Assembly: GCF_000211835.1 (NCBI RefSeq)
Contig: NZ_AEGR01000029.1
Span: forward strand, 1 to 64,000
Source of the DNA: Hylemonella gracilis ATCC 19624
GTDB taxonomy: Bacteria; Pseudomonadota; Gammaproteobacteria; Burkholderiales; Burkholderiaceae_C
Length of the DNA stretch: 64,000 nt
Direction of reading: 5' to 3'
Part shown: positions 54,148 to 62,908 of the stretch, one piece after another
Position numbering within the stretch: position 1 is the stretch's first letter
Layout: every line of letters begins with the position of its first letter
Translations under genes and position numbers: made by a program
Notes under the pieces: model-generated
Told to the model about the DNA's origin: nothing
The model's database searches: none
The model's input: only the letters and a program-made list of their open reading frames with translations

Positions 54148-57100
54148 ATGTTCGATTCCCTGCTCATCGCCAACCGCGGCGCCATCGCCTGCCGCATCCT
54201 GCGCACGCTGCGCGCCTTGCAGGTGCGGGGCGTGGCCGTGTATTCCGAAGCCGACGCGGCCAGCCTGCACCTGCGCCAAGCCGACCAGGCCATCAGCCTG
54301 GGCGAGGGCCCGGCGGCGCAGACCTACCTGGTCGTTGAGAAGATCCTGGCCGCGGCCCGCGCCAGCGGCGCGCAAGCCATCCACCCCGGTTATGGCTTCC
54401 TGTCCGAGAACGCGGCCTTCGCCGAAGCCTGCGAGCAGGCGGGCATTGCGTTTGTCGGCCCCACGCCCGAGCAACTGCGGCTCTTCGGCCTCAAGCACAC
54501 CGCACGCGCCATCGCGCGCCAGCAGGGCCTTCCTCTGCTCGAAGGCACGGAACTGCTGGACACGCTGGACGCGGCGCTGTCCGCCAGCCGCAAGGTGGGC
54601 TACCCCATCATGCTCAAGAGCACGGCGGGCGGCGGCGGCATCGGCATGCGGGTATGCCATTCCGCCTCTGAACTGCGCGAAGCCTACGAGGCCGTGCGCC
54701 GCTTGGGGCAGAACAATTTCAGCGACTCGGGTGTGTTCATCGAGCAGTACATCGAGCGCGCGCGCCACCTGGAGGTGCAGATTTTCGGCGACGGCCGAGG
54801 CGAGGTGATCGCGCTGGGCGTGCGCGATTGCTCGGTGCAGCGGCGCAACCAGAAGGTGTTGGAGGAAACCCCGGCGCCCAACTTGCCCGAGGGCATGGCG
54901 GAGGAGCTCTGCGCCGCCGCCATCCGGCTCGGCAAGGCGGTGAACTACCGCAGCGCGGGCACGGTGGAGTTCGTCTACGACGACCAGGCGCGGCGCTTTT
55001 ACTTCCTCGAGGTCAACACGCGCTTGCAAGTCGAGCATGGCGTGACCGAGCAGGTCTGGGGCGTGGACCTGGTGCGCTGGATGATCGAACTCGCCGCCGG
55101 GGACCTGCCCCCCTTGCAGGAGCTGGTCCGCACGCTGAAGCCGCGTGGCCATGCCATCCAAGCGCGGCTGTACGCCGAAGACCCGGGGCGCAACTTCCAG
55201 CCTTCGCCGGGCTTGCTGACCCAGGTGGAATTTCCCGAGGCCGATGGCCGCGCCCTGCGCATCGACACCTGGGTCGAGGCGGGCTGCGAGATTCCGCCTT
55301 TCTTCGACCCGATGGTGGCCAAGTTCATCACCTGGACGCAGGGGACCGACGCGAAGGACGCCCGTGAGCGGGCGCGACTCGCCCTCGACCAAGCGCTGGC
55401 GCGCACGCAACTCTATGGCGTGGAGACCAACCGCGGCTACCTGCGCCAGATCCTCGCCGACGCACCCTTCGCCACCGGCCATCCCTGGACGCGTTGCCTC
55501 GAACAACTGGTCTACCGCGCTGACACGGTCGAGGTGATCGCGGGCGGCACCCAGACCACGGTGCAGGATTGGCCGGGCCGGGTGGGCTACTGGGCCGTGG
55601 GCGTGCCGCCCTCGGGGCCCATGGACGACCGAGCGCTGCGCCTGGGCAACCGCTTGCTGGGCAATGCCGAGTCCGCGGCGGCGCTCGAAATCACCATGAA
55701 CGGGCCCACGCTGCGCTTCCATGCCGCGGCCGTGGTGGTCGTCACGGGCGCGACGCTGAGCATCACGCTGAATGGCGAGGCCCGTCCGATGGACACGGTG
55801 TTCGCGATTCCTGCCGGCGCCACGCTGCGCCTGGGCGGCATGGCCGGGGAGGGCGCGCGCAGCTACCTCTGTCTGCGCGGCGGCCTGGACCTGCCGCATT
55901 ACCTGGGCAGCCAGAGCACCTTCACCCTGGGCCAGTTCGGCGGTCACGTCGGCCGGGCCTTGCGGGCCGGGGACGTGCTGCATCTGCATCCCATGCAAGA
56001 GCCCAGCGTCGGCGCGGCGCTGCCGCCGGAGCTGCGGACCTCGCTGCCCGGCGTGCGCACGCTGCGCGTGATCTACGGCCCGCACGGCGCGCCCGAGTAC
56101 TTCCTGCCCGCCTACATCGACACCTTCTTCGCCACCGAGTGGGAAGTGCACTTCAACTCCAGCCGCACTGGCGTGCGCCTGATCGGCCCCAAGCCCGAAT
56201 GGGCGCGCGACAGCGGCGGCGAGGCGGGCTTGCACCCGTCCAACATCCACGACAACCCCTACGCGGTCGGCGCGGTGGACTTCACGGGTGACATGCCGGT
56301 GATCCTGGGGCCCGATGGTCCCAGCCTGGGCGGTTTCGTCTGCCCGGTCACGGTGATCGAGGCCGACCTGTGGCAACTCGGCCAGCTCAAGGCCGGCGAC
56401 AAGCTGCGCTTCGTGCCGGTGGACCTGTCCACGGCGCGCGCGCTGGCCCAGGCGCGGCGCGAGGAGGTGCGGTCACTGCAGCCCTCCGCTTTGGGATGGC
56501 AGACCGCGCCCGTCGACCCGCTGAAGGCATCGCCCATCGTGCTCGACCTCGGGCAGGGCGCGCAGCGCCTCGTGGCCAGGCTGTCGGGCGATACGCACCT
56601 GTTGCTCGAAGTCGGCCCGCCGGAGCTGGACCTGGTGCTGCGCTTCCGGGTCCACGCCTTGATGCAGACGCTGGAAGCCCGCCGCGCGGCGGGCAGCCTG
56701 CCGGGTGTGATCGACCTCACGCCGGGCATCCGCTCCTTGCAAGTCCACTACGACCCCACCCAACTGCCCCTGGCGCAACTGCTCCAGGATCTCACGGGCT
56801 TGTGGGATGGCGTCTGCGCCGCGCGGGACTTGAAGGTGCCTTCGCGCATCGTGCACCTGCCCCTGTCCTGGGACGACCCGGCCTGCCAGCTGGCCATCGA
56901 GAAGTACATGACCACGGTGCGCAAGGACGCACCCTGGTGCCCAAGCAATCTGGAGTTCATCCGCCGCATCAATGACCTGGGCGGCCTCGACGAGGTACAG
57001 CGCATCGTCTTCGACGCCAGCTACCTGGTGCTGGGCCTGGGCGATGTGTACCTGGGCGCGCCCGTGGCCACGCCGCTGGACCCGCGCCACCGCCTTGTGA

Positions 57101-57801
57101 CTACCAAGTACAACCCGGCGCGCACCTGGACGGCCGAGAACTCGGTGGGCATCGGCGGGGCCTACCTCTGCGTCTACGGCATGGAAGGCCCAGGCGGTTA
57201 CCAGTTCGTGGGCCGCACCCTGCAGATGTGGAACCGCTACCGCTACATGCACGAGGACATGGCGGCTTTCGGTGGTCAGCCCTGGCTGTTGCGCTTCTTC
57301 GACCAGATCCGCTTCGAGCCGGTCAGCGCCGAGGAGCTGTTGCGTATCCGGCGCGACTTTCCGCTGGGCCGTTACCCGCTGCGCATCGAGCAGACCGAAC
57401 TGGCCCTGGCCGACTACCAAGCCTTGCTCGAACGCGAAGCCAAAGGCATCGCCGCTTTCCGTGCGCACCAGCAGGCCGCGTTCAACGCGGAGCGTGAACG
57501 CTGGATCGCCACCGGACAGGCGCACTTCGAGAGCACGGAAGCGGCCGTGGAGGCGGCGGACGAGGCGCCGCTGTCTGCCGGTCAGGTGGGCGTGGAAAGC
57601 TTCATCGCGGGCAACCTCTGGCAGCTGCAAGTCAGCGTGGGCCAGGCCGTGCAAGCCGGCCAGGTGCTGGCCGTGCTGGAGTCCATGAAGATGGAAATCG
57701 CCCTGCAGGCGCCCTGCAAGGGCGTGGTGCGTGAGCTGCGCGTGCAGCCGGGCGCGCCCGTGCGCGCGGGGCAATACGTGGTGGTGCTGGAGGAGGGGTG
57801 A
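54148..57801 (+). CDS. Biotin-dependent guanidine/urea carboxylase
   Basis: A 1217-residue multidomain carboxylase. Biotin carboxylase occupies about residues 1-450 (LIANRGAIACRI, IHPGYGFLSEN, MLKSTAGGGGIGMR, FLEVNTRLQVEHGVTE). The AHS2/KipA-like (about 465-780) and AHS1/KipI-like (about 790-1010) parts form the carboxyltransferase. The C-terminal biotin carrier has ESMKMEI with Lys1181 as biotin site. Such enzymes were named urea carboxylases, but those under guanidine-I riboswitches with CgdAB prefer guanidine, making carboxyguanidine. The same is inferred here. No allophanate hydrolase follows; a convergent LysR gene ends the operon. Confidence 0.95.
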   Translation: MFDSLLIANRGAIACRILRTLRALQVRGVAVYSEADAASLHLRQADQAISLGEGPAAQTYLVVEKILAAARASGAQAIHPGYGFLSENAAFAEACEQAGIAFVGPTPEQLRLFGLKHTARAIARQQGLPLLEGTELLDTLDAALSASRKVGYPIMLKSTAGGGGIGMRVCHSASELREAYEAVRRLGQNNFSDSGVFIEQYIERARHLEVQIFGDGRGEVIALGVRDCSVQRRNQKVLEETPAPNLPEGMAEELCAAAIRLGKAVNYRSAGTVEFVYDDQARRFYFLEVNTRLQVEHGVTEQVWGVDLVRWMIELAAGDLPPLQELVRTLKPRGHAIQARLYAEDPGRNFQPSPGLLTQVEFPEADGRALRIDTWVEAGCEIPPFFDPMVAKFITWTQGTDAKDARERARLALDQALARTQLYGVETNRGYLRQILADAPFATGHPWTRCLEQLVYRADTVEVIAGGTQTTVQDWPGRVGYWAVGVPPSGPMDDRALRLGNRLLGNAESAAALEITMNGPTLRFHAAAVVVVTGATLSITLNGEARPMDTVFAIPAGATLRLGGMAGEGARSYLCLRGGLDLPHYLGSQSTFTLGQFGGHVGRALRAGDVLHLHPMQEPSVGAALPPELRTSLPGVRTLRVIYGPHGAPEYFLPAYIDTFFATEWEVHFNSSRTGVRLIGPKPEWARDSGGEAGLHPSNIHDNPYAVGAVDFTGDMPVILGPDGPSLGGFVCPVTVIEADLWQLGQLKAGDKLRFVPVDLSTARALAQARREEVRSLQPSALGWQTAPVDPLKASPIVLDLGQGAQRLVARLSGDTHLLLEVGPPELDLVLRFRVHALMQTLEARRAAGSLPGVIDLTPGIRSLQVHYDPTQLPLAQLLQDLTGLWDGVCAARDLKVPSRIVHLPLSWDDPACQLAIEKYMTTVRKDAPWCPSNLEFIRRINDLGGLDEVQRIVFDASYLVLGLGDVYLGAPVATPLDPRHRLVTTKYNPARTWTAENSVGIGGAYLCVYGMEGPGGYQFVGRTLQMWNRYRYMHEDMAAFGGQPWLLRFFDQIRFEPVSAEELLRIRRDFPLGRYPLRIEQTELALADYQALLEREAKGIAAFRAHQQAAFNAERERWIATGQAHFESTEAAVEAADEAPLSAGQVGVESFIAGNLWQLQVSVGQAVQAGQVLAVLESMKMEIALQAPCKGVVRELRVQPGAPVRAGQYVVVLEEG

Positions 57802-57917
57802 GCGTGGCTTGCACAGCTGGCCGACCTCGCCCACTCTCAGTGGAACTTTGTTGACAGACGCCGCATGGCGTGGACAGATGCGCTTCCAGGTCAATCGCGA
57901 ATCGTTGAAGTTCCGGC

Positions 57918-58889
57918 TCAATGCCGTCGCCGAGGTTTCCCACTTCGTTGCGAAGCCGCGACCAGCTCCTTGTCGGACAGCACATAGTCCGGGCTGTCCA
58001 GCAAACGGGTGATCGCCAGATCCAGAAAGGCTCGCACGCGCTTGGGTTGCGCGGCGCGACTGCCGTAGTAGATGTGCAGCCCCATGTGATGGCTGATGTG
58101 GGGCAGCAGCAAGGGCACCAGCCGCCCGGCGCGGATGTGGGCCGCGACCAGAAAGTTGGCCAGCTGACCCATCACCTGACCGCACAGCACGGCCTCCAGT
58201 TCAAGCTCCGCGTCATTGGTCGAAAAAGCCGGTGACATGTGCCGGTGCTCGATGTCGCCATGGACAGTGAGGTACCAAGGGAACACCTTGCCCGTGGCCG
58301 GAAGCCGATAGACGCTGCAGCGATGGGCCGCCAAATCGTCCAAGGTGGCCGGAACGCCATGCGTGGCCAAGTAGGAGGGCGCTGCGCAGACGATCAGTTG
58401 CATGGGGAACAGCTGGCGGCTGATGACGCCTTCCTCCGCCGTCGCACCAATGCGAAAACCCACGTCCACGCGACTGCTCACCCAATTGCCGATGCCGTCG
58501 TCCAACTGAACGTCGGGCTGGATGCCTGGGTACAGCCGACAGAACTCGTCCAGTAGTGGCATCAGCAGGGCTGCGAAGCACGATTTGGGGCCAACGATGC
58601 GCAGCGGCCCGGCGATTTCGTCTTTGGCATCGCGGGCCAAGGCCAGTGCGCGGTCCAGCGCCGCCAGCGCGGGCTGCGTGTTCTCCAGAAAGTGCTGTCC
58701 CTCTTCCGTCAGCGCCAGGCTGCGCGTGGTGCGGTGCAGCAGGCGCACGCCCAGATGCTGCTCCAGCTGCGCGATGGCCTGACTGGCAGCCTGTGGCGTC
58801 ACGCCATGCGCCAGCGCGGCTCGCCGGATGCTGCCCAACTCGACCGCCTTGGCGAAGGTGGCGATGGCCTTGAATTCATTGATCGGCAT
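57918..58889 (-). CDS. LysR-family regulator of the oxidoreductase cluster
   Basis: A 323-residue LysR-type regulator of the CrgA/DmlR-like group: helix-turn-helix about residues 6-64 (FKAIATFAKAVELGSIRRAA, TPQAASQAIAQLEQHLGVRL) and effector domain about 92-300. It is divergent from the alpha/beta hydrolase gene across 189 bases containing a palindrome at 58940-58951 and is expected to control the hydrolase-cupin-dehydrogenase cluster. Its end converges with the guanidine carboxylase gene. Confidence 0.92.
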   Translation of the reverse strand: MPINEFKAIATFAKAVELGSIRRAALAHGVTPQAASQAIAQLEQHLGVRLLHRTTRSLALTEEGQHFLENTQPALAALDRALALARDAKDEIAGPLRIVGPKSCFAALLMPLLDEFCRLYPGIQPDVQLDDGIGNWVSSRVDVGFRIGATAEEGVISRQLFPMQLIVCAAPSYLATHGVPATLDDLAAHRCSVYRLPATGKVFPWYLTVHGDIEHRHMSPAFSTNDAELELEAVLCGQVMGQLANFLVAAHIRAGRLVPLLLPHISHHMGLHIYYGSRAAQPKRVRAFLDLAITRLLDSPDYVLSDKELVAASQRSGKPRRRH

Positions 58890-58939
58890 CCGCCGATTAT
58901 CAATTTTCTCTTGTCACTGATGCAAGTCGAAATGGACTA

Positions 58940-58951
58940 GTTGCTTGCAAC
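58940..58951. promoter_or_regulatory. Candidate LysR operator in divergent promoter
   Basis: GTTGCTTGCAAC is a perfect palindrome with 5-base arms, 51 bases from the LysR start and 128 from the hydrolase start. Short palindromes in this position commonly bind LysR regulators, but evidence is positional. Confidence 0.4.
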
Positions 58952-59078
58952 CCAAGTCCCTACAGTTTGGGCTCAAGCCGACAGCCTCTTGGAACTTTTG
59001 GGGCTTTTCGAGCAAGGCCGCCGCGCAACTGACAACGCAACCCCGCCGTCTGAACACGGCCCATTCGGAGAAATCGCG

Positions 59079-60185
59079 ATGAACAAGCAACGTGAAACGG
59101 ACACCGCAATCGCCCAGCATGACGCGCCCGACTCAGCGCGCCGAGACTTGTTGAAAATGGCCGGGAGCGGCATTGCCGCCTTGAGTGTGGGTGCGGCCGC
59201 GATGGGGCAAGCCCATGCGCAGTCCAAGATGCAACTCGGCACCACATGGGACAAGACGTTTCCCAAGAGCGCCAAGGTCGATCACAAGAAGGTCACCTTC
59301 AAGAACCGCTATGGCATCACCTTGGCAGCCGATCTGTACCAGCCCCAGGGCACGGGCGGCAAGCTGGCGGCGATCGCCGTCGGCGGTCCGTTTGGCGCGG
59401 TCAAGGAACAATCGTCGGGGCTCTATGCACAAACGATGGCGGAACGCGGCTTCATCACGCTGGCGTTCGACCCCTCCTATACCGGAGAAAGCGGCGGTGA
59501 GCCGCGCAATGTCGCCTCACCGGACATCAACACCGAGGACTTCAGCGCCGCCGTGGATTTTCTCGGCTTGTTGCCCAACGTGGACCGCGAGCGCATTGGC
59601 ATCATCGGCATCTGCGGCTGGGGCGGCATGGCCTTGAATGCCGTTGCCGTGGACAAGCGCGTCAAGGCCGTCGTGGCCAGCACCATGTATGACATGACAC
59701 GCGTCATGTCCAAGGGCTACAACGACAGTGTGACCCTCGAACAGCGAACGCAATTGCTGGAACAGTTGAGTCGGCAGCGCTGGAAGGATGCGGAAAAGGG
59801 AAGTCCTGCCTATCAACCGCCCTACAACAAGCTGCAGGGTGGCGAAGCACGGTTCTTGGTGGATTACCACGACTATTACGCGACGCCGCGTGGCTACCAT
59901 CCGCGCGCGGTCAACTCCCTCAATGCGTGGACGCAAACGACACCCCTGTCGTTCATGAACATGCCGATACTGAGCTACATCAAGGAAATCTCTCCGCGGC
60001 CGGTCTTGTTCATCCACGGCGAAAAGGCCCATTCGCGCTACTTCAGCGAAACCGCCTATGCGGCGGCGGCCGAGCCCAAGGAGCTCATGATCATTCCGGG
60101 GGCTAGCCACGTTGATCTCTACGACCGTGTGAACGTGATCCCGTTCGACAAGCTGACTTCTTTTTTCAAGCAGCACCTGGCATAG
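59079..60185 (+). CDS. Tat-exported alpha/beta hydrolase (dienelactone hydrolase-like)
   Basis: A 368-residue alpha/beta hydrolase with an N-terminal twin-arginine signal (SARRDLLKMAGSGIAAL, cleavage near AHA-Q about residue 48). The nucleophile elbow is replaced by GICGWGG near residue 185-191, giving Cys rather than Ser as probable nucleophile, as in dienelactone hydrolases; the catalytic His is in PGASHVDLYDR. DPSYTGESGGEPRN is typical of this exported subgroup. ATG 59079 follows GGAGAAA. It is first in the plus-strand cluster, so likely periplasmic processing of an ester or lactone. Confidence 0.88.
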   Translation: MNKQRETDTAIAQHDAPDSARRDLLKMAGSGIAALSVGAAAMGQAHAQSKMQLGTTWDKTFPKSAKVDHKKVTFKNRYGITLAADLYQPQGTGGKLAAIAVGGPFGAVKEQSSGLYAQTMAERGFITLAFDPSYTGESGGEPRNVASPDINTEDFSAAVDFLGLLPNVDRERIGIIGICGWGGMALNAVAVDKRVKAVVASTMYDMTRVMSKGYNDSVTLEQRTQLLEQLSRQRWKDAEKGSPAYQPPYNKLQGGEARFLVDYHDYYATPRGYHPRAVNSLNAWTQTTPLSFMNMPILSYIKEISPRPVLFIHGEKAHSRYFSETAYAAAAEPKELMIIPGASHVDLYDRVNVIPFDKLTSFFKQHLA

Positions 60186-60268
60186 GCATGATGGCCCCGG
60201 AGTCGGGGCGCGGTGCACATCACATCCAACCGGTTTTTCAGTGCTCGTTCATGTGGAAAGGCAATCCC

Positions 60269-60571
60269 ATGCCCAACAGAACCTTTGGAACGACGAGCGG
60301 CTGGAGGGTCTTGAGATCGCGGGCCATCTACAGGCTGGGGCTGTCACTGCTTTTCACGGCACTGTGTGGTGGCCATTCAGCCCAGGCCATCGGTTCTGGG
60401 TCGTCGGCAGTGGCTCCCGAGTCCGCTCAGGCACTCAGAAAATCGGAGGAGCGACGCATGTGGATGACCGTTGGAGACAAGCACCGCTTTTCCATCACTC
60501 TCGCCGACACCGATGCCGCGCGCGCGTTTGCCGCGCTGGAGCGGCAACAGGCCTCCACGGCGGGGCGCTGA
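60269..60571 (+). CDS. Truncated cyclophilin-like exported protein
   Basis: A 100-residue protein with a signal peptide ([16 protein letters not shown], cleavage near residue 40). The mature part ([20 protein letters not shown] then ARAFAAL) matches the first strand-helix unit of the cyclophilin-like fold seen in the full-length neighbour at 61840-62322 (ALESSTVMATLDDNPTARDFAAL). It then stops after ten unrelated residues where about 85 more are expected. The other frames downstream do not contain the missing part, so this is a deletion remnant or a minimal form rather than a simple frameshift. GGAAAGG precedes ATG 60269. Confidence 0.6.
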   Translation: MPNRTFGTTSGWRVLRSRAIYRLGLSLLFTALCGGHSAQAIGSGSSAVAPESAQALRKSEERRMWMTVGDKHRFSITLADTDAARAFAALERQQASTAGR

Positions 60572-60620
60572 CAAAAATTTCAGCCAGGCACTACTGGAGG
60601 AAGGAAAAAGAGGAAAAAAG

Positions 60621-61022
60621 ATGGAACACAAACGTTGTGGCTCACAAGCTTCAGTGCAGGGACCAGCCGCCTGGTTCACAGGCCGGGTACGCATCGATCC
60701 CATACACCTTCAGGCGCAGGAGCCGTCACGCGTGACAGCGGGTCTTGTGACCTTCGAACCTGGCGCGCGCACGAACTGGCATACGCATCCGCTTGGACAG
60801 TTGCTGATCGTCACCTCAGGCAAGGGGTGGACCCAATGCGAACACGGTGAACGCGTGGAGGTGAACGCTGGCGACAGCATTTGGTGTCCGCCAGGCCATA
60901 AGCATTGGCATGGCGCGACCGACGCCACGGCCATGAGCCACATTGCCATCACCGAAATGCTGGGAGGTAAGGCCGTGGATTGGCTGGAGCCAGTCAGCGA
61001 AGCTCAGTACCTGGCTATTTGA
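60621..61022 (+). CDS. Cupin-domain protein, hydroxynitrile lyase-like
   Basis: A 133-residue single-domain cupin. The metal-binding motif reads [18 protein letters not shown] (about residues 53-70) with further His in [12 protein letters not shown]. The opening EHKRCGSQ...[13 protein letters not shown] and ending [14 protein letters not shown] match the small manganese cupins that include (R)-mandelonitrile lyase from Granulicella. GAGGAAAAAAG is an obvious ribosome binding site for ATG 60621. Activity on cyanohydrins is a family possibility; the natural substrate is unknown. Confidence 0.88.
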   Translation: MEHKRCGSQASVQGPAAWFTGRVRIDPIHLQAQEPSRVTAGLVTFEPGARTNWHTHPLGQLLIVTSGKGWTQCEHGERVEVNAGDSIWCPPGHKHWHGATDATAMSHIAITEMLGGKAVDWLEPVSEAQYLAI

Positions 61023-61096
61023 AGTTGAGCGATGAAATGGCCGCGCAGTTGTCGTTCAGATAAAAGGTTCATTGACCGAACAGAAAGAAGCAGAAG

Positions 61097-61840
61097 ATGA
61101 TCAAGAACAACGTGATTGTGATTACCGGTGCATCCGCGGGAATTGGCGAAGCCACTGCCAAACTGCTTGCCCGCAAGGGCGCCAAAGTGGTCCTGGGCGC
61201 GCGACGCGAGGACAAGTTGAAACGCATCGCGGATGAAATCAGGCAAAGTGGTGGAGACGCCGTTTATCAAGTCCTGGACGTGACCCGGCGGGAGGACAAC
61301 GACAACATCGTCAAATTGGCAAAAGACACCTTTGGCAAGGTGGACAGCATCTTCCTCAACGCGGGACTCATGCCCAGTTCCCCGCTATCGGCCATGAAGA
61401 CGGACGAATGGCACCAGATGGTGGATGTGAATATCAAGGGTGTCCTCAACGGTGTTGCCGCGGTGTTGCCGACCTTCGTGAAGCAAAAGTCCGGCCATGT
61501 GATCGCCGTTTCTTCCGTGGCTGGTCTGAAAGCTTATCCAGCGGGTGCCGTTTACGGTGGAACCAAATGGTTCGTGCGCGACTTCATGGAAGTTCTGCGC
61601 ATGGAGTCGGCGTTGGAAGGCACCAACATCCGTACCGCGACCCTGTATCCGGCGGCGATCAACACCGAGTTGTTGAGCACGATCACCGACACAGCGGCCA
61701 AGACACAGATGGAGGGTCTGTACGCGACCTACGGCATCCCGCCGGAACGTATCGCCGATGTGGTGGCCTTTGCAATGGACATGCCGCAGGACACCACGGT
61801 CAATGAATTCACCGTGGGCCCGGCCAAACAGCCCTGGTAA
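61097..61840 (+). CDS. Short-chain dehydrogenase/reductase
   Basis: A 247-residue classical SDR using NAD(P). Cofactor motif TGASAGIG is at residues 10-17, the NAG motif in FLNAGLMP near 90, catalytic Ser in AVSSVAG near 140 and the Y-x3-K pair in YGGTK near 153-157. An Arg in GARREDK after strand 2 suggests NADP preference. It overlaps the cyclophilin-like gene start (last base of TAA is the A of ATG). It probably reduces a carbonyl produced in this cluster (inference). Confidence 0.93.
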   Translation: MIKNNVIVITGASAGIGEATAKLLARKGAKVVLGARREDKLKRIADEIRQSGGDAVYQVLDVTRREDNDNIVKLAKDTFGKVDSIFLNAGLMPSSPLSAMKTDEWHQMVDVNIKGVLNGVAAVLPTFVKQKSGHVIAVSSVAGLKAYPAGAVYGGTKWFVRDFMEVLRMESALEGTNIRTATLYPAAINTELLSTITDTAAKTQMEGLYATYGIPPERIADVVAFAMDMPQDTTVNEFTVGPAKQPW

Positions 61841-62322
61841 TGGATCATCTGAGGAAAATGTTGATGAAGGTCCGGTTTCTCACGACGTCGATGGGGGCGA
61901 ATGCCGCATGGCCGTTGCTTTGGGTGACCATGCTGTGCTTCGTCCCGACAGCCCGCGCACAGGAGAACCTCGTGAAGATTCGAATTGCTCTGGAGTCCTC
62001 AACGGTGATGGCAACGCTGGACGATAACCCGACGGCACGGGACTTCGCTGCTCTGCTTCCGCTGACTTTGCAGCTTGAAGACTACGCATCCACGGAGAAG
62101 ATCAGCGATTTGCCGAAAAGGCTGACACGGGATGGTGCACCCAGTGCGTCCACGGGTAACGTGGGCGACATTTCGCTCTATGCCCCCTGGGGAAATCTCG
62201 CCATCTTTTATCGACAAGGTCCCCACGCGCCAGGACTCATACGGATAGGGCGGATCACATCTGGAATTGAGGTGCTGAGCCATCCAGGGTCCATGCGTGC
62301 AACGATTTCTCGGGTCGACTGA
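61840..62322 (+). CDS. Cyclophilin-like fold exported protein
   Basis: A 160-residue protein with a signal peptide (LLWVTMLCFVPTARA, cleavage near residue 41) and a cyclophilin-like domain (about 46-158): IALESSTVMATLDDNPTARD, FAALLPLTLQLEDYASTEKI, LYAPWGNLAIFYRQGP, GLIRIGRITSG. This fold (PF18050-type) resembles prolyl isomerases but lacks their catalytic residues; function is not established. It starts on the last base of the SDR stop codon. A truncated relative is encoded 1.3 kb upstream. Confidence 0.88.
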   Translation: MDHLRKMLMKVRFLTTSMGANAAWPLLWVTMLCFVPTARAQENLVKIRIALESSTVMATLDDNPTARDFAALLPLTLQLEDYASTEKISDLPKRLTRDGAPSASTGNVGDISLYAPWGNLAIFYRQGPHAPGLIRIGRITSGIEVLSHPGSMRATISRVD

Positions 62323-62434
62323 CTGCCGAGATCGAATGCATGACCTTCATGAAATCTGAACGAATCAGAGCGATTTTCAATGTTCGCTTTATGGTGTCTT
62401 GAGCAACACAGCACATCCAGGAGAGAACCCCAAC

Positions 62435-62908
62435 ATGACAACCATCACCATCAACGGAAAAGCGCGGTCGGTCAGTTCCGCGGCGGAAACCCCATTGCTA
62501 TGGGTCTTGCGAGACGAACTCGGGATGACGGGAACCAAGTTCGGCTGCGGCATGGCGTTGTGCGGTGCCTGCACCGTGCATCTGGACGGTGCACCCACAC
62601 GGTCCTGCGTCCTGCCGATTTCGGCCCTCAGCGGGATTGCAGTCACGACGATCGAGTCTCTCGCGGCGGACCGGGTGGGCAGGACGGTGCAGCAAGCCTG
62701 GGTCGAACTGGATGTGGCGCAATGCGGCTACTGTCAAGGCGGTCAGATCATGTCTGCGGTGGGTCTGCTGAAAACGACGTCCAAGCCCAGTGAGCAGCAG
62801 ATCGACGACGCCATGAACGGCAATCTGTGTCGCTGCGGCACCTACCCGCGCATCCGCGCTGCCATCAAGCTGGCAGCCAACCGTCTGGCAACAGGAGCAA
62901 AACCGTGA
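62435..62908 (+). CDS. Aerobic-type hydroxylase small subunit, two [2Fe-2S] clusters (IorA-like)
   Basis: A 157-residue electron-transfer subunit of the xanthine oxidase family. Cluster I ligands are in [16 protein letters not shown] and SC (about 38-66), and cluster II ligands in [10 protein letters not shown] and [15 protein letters not shown] (about 98-140). It pairs with the molybdenum subunit that begins on its stop codon (TGATG). AGGAGAGA before ATG 62435 supports that start. In isoquinoline 1-oxidoreductase-like enzymes electrons pass on to a membrane cytochrome c, which may lie beyond the window. Confidence 0.95.
   Translation: MTTITINGKARSVSSAAETPLLWVLRDELGMTGTKFGCGMALCGACTVHLDGAPTRSCVLPISALSGIAVTTIESLAADRVGRTVQQAWVELDVAQCGYCQGGQIMSAVGLLKTTSKPSEQQIDDAMNGNLCRCGTYPRIRAAIKLAANRLATGAKP

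Noticed and set aside
53971-56376. 801-residue open frame on the minus strand opposite the carboxylase
   Set aside because: It is a high-GC shadow frame: His/Arg/Gln/Ala-rich, no recognisable domain, and fully antisense to a gene with clear motifs.
60572-60735. Frameshift explanation for the truncated cyclophilin-like protein
   Set aside because: None of the three forward frames downstream encodes the missing conserved segments before the cupin gene starts.
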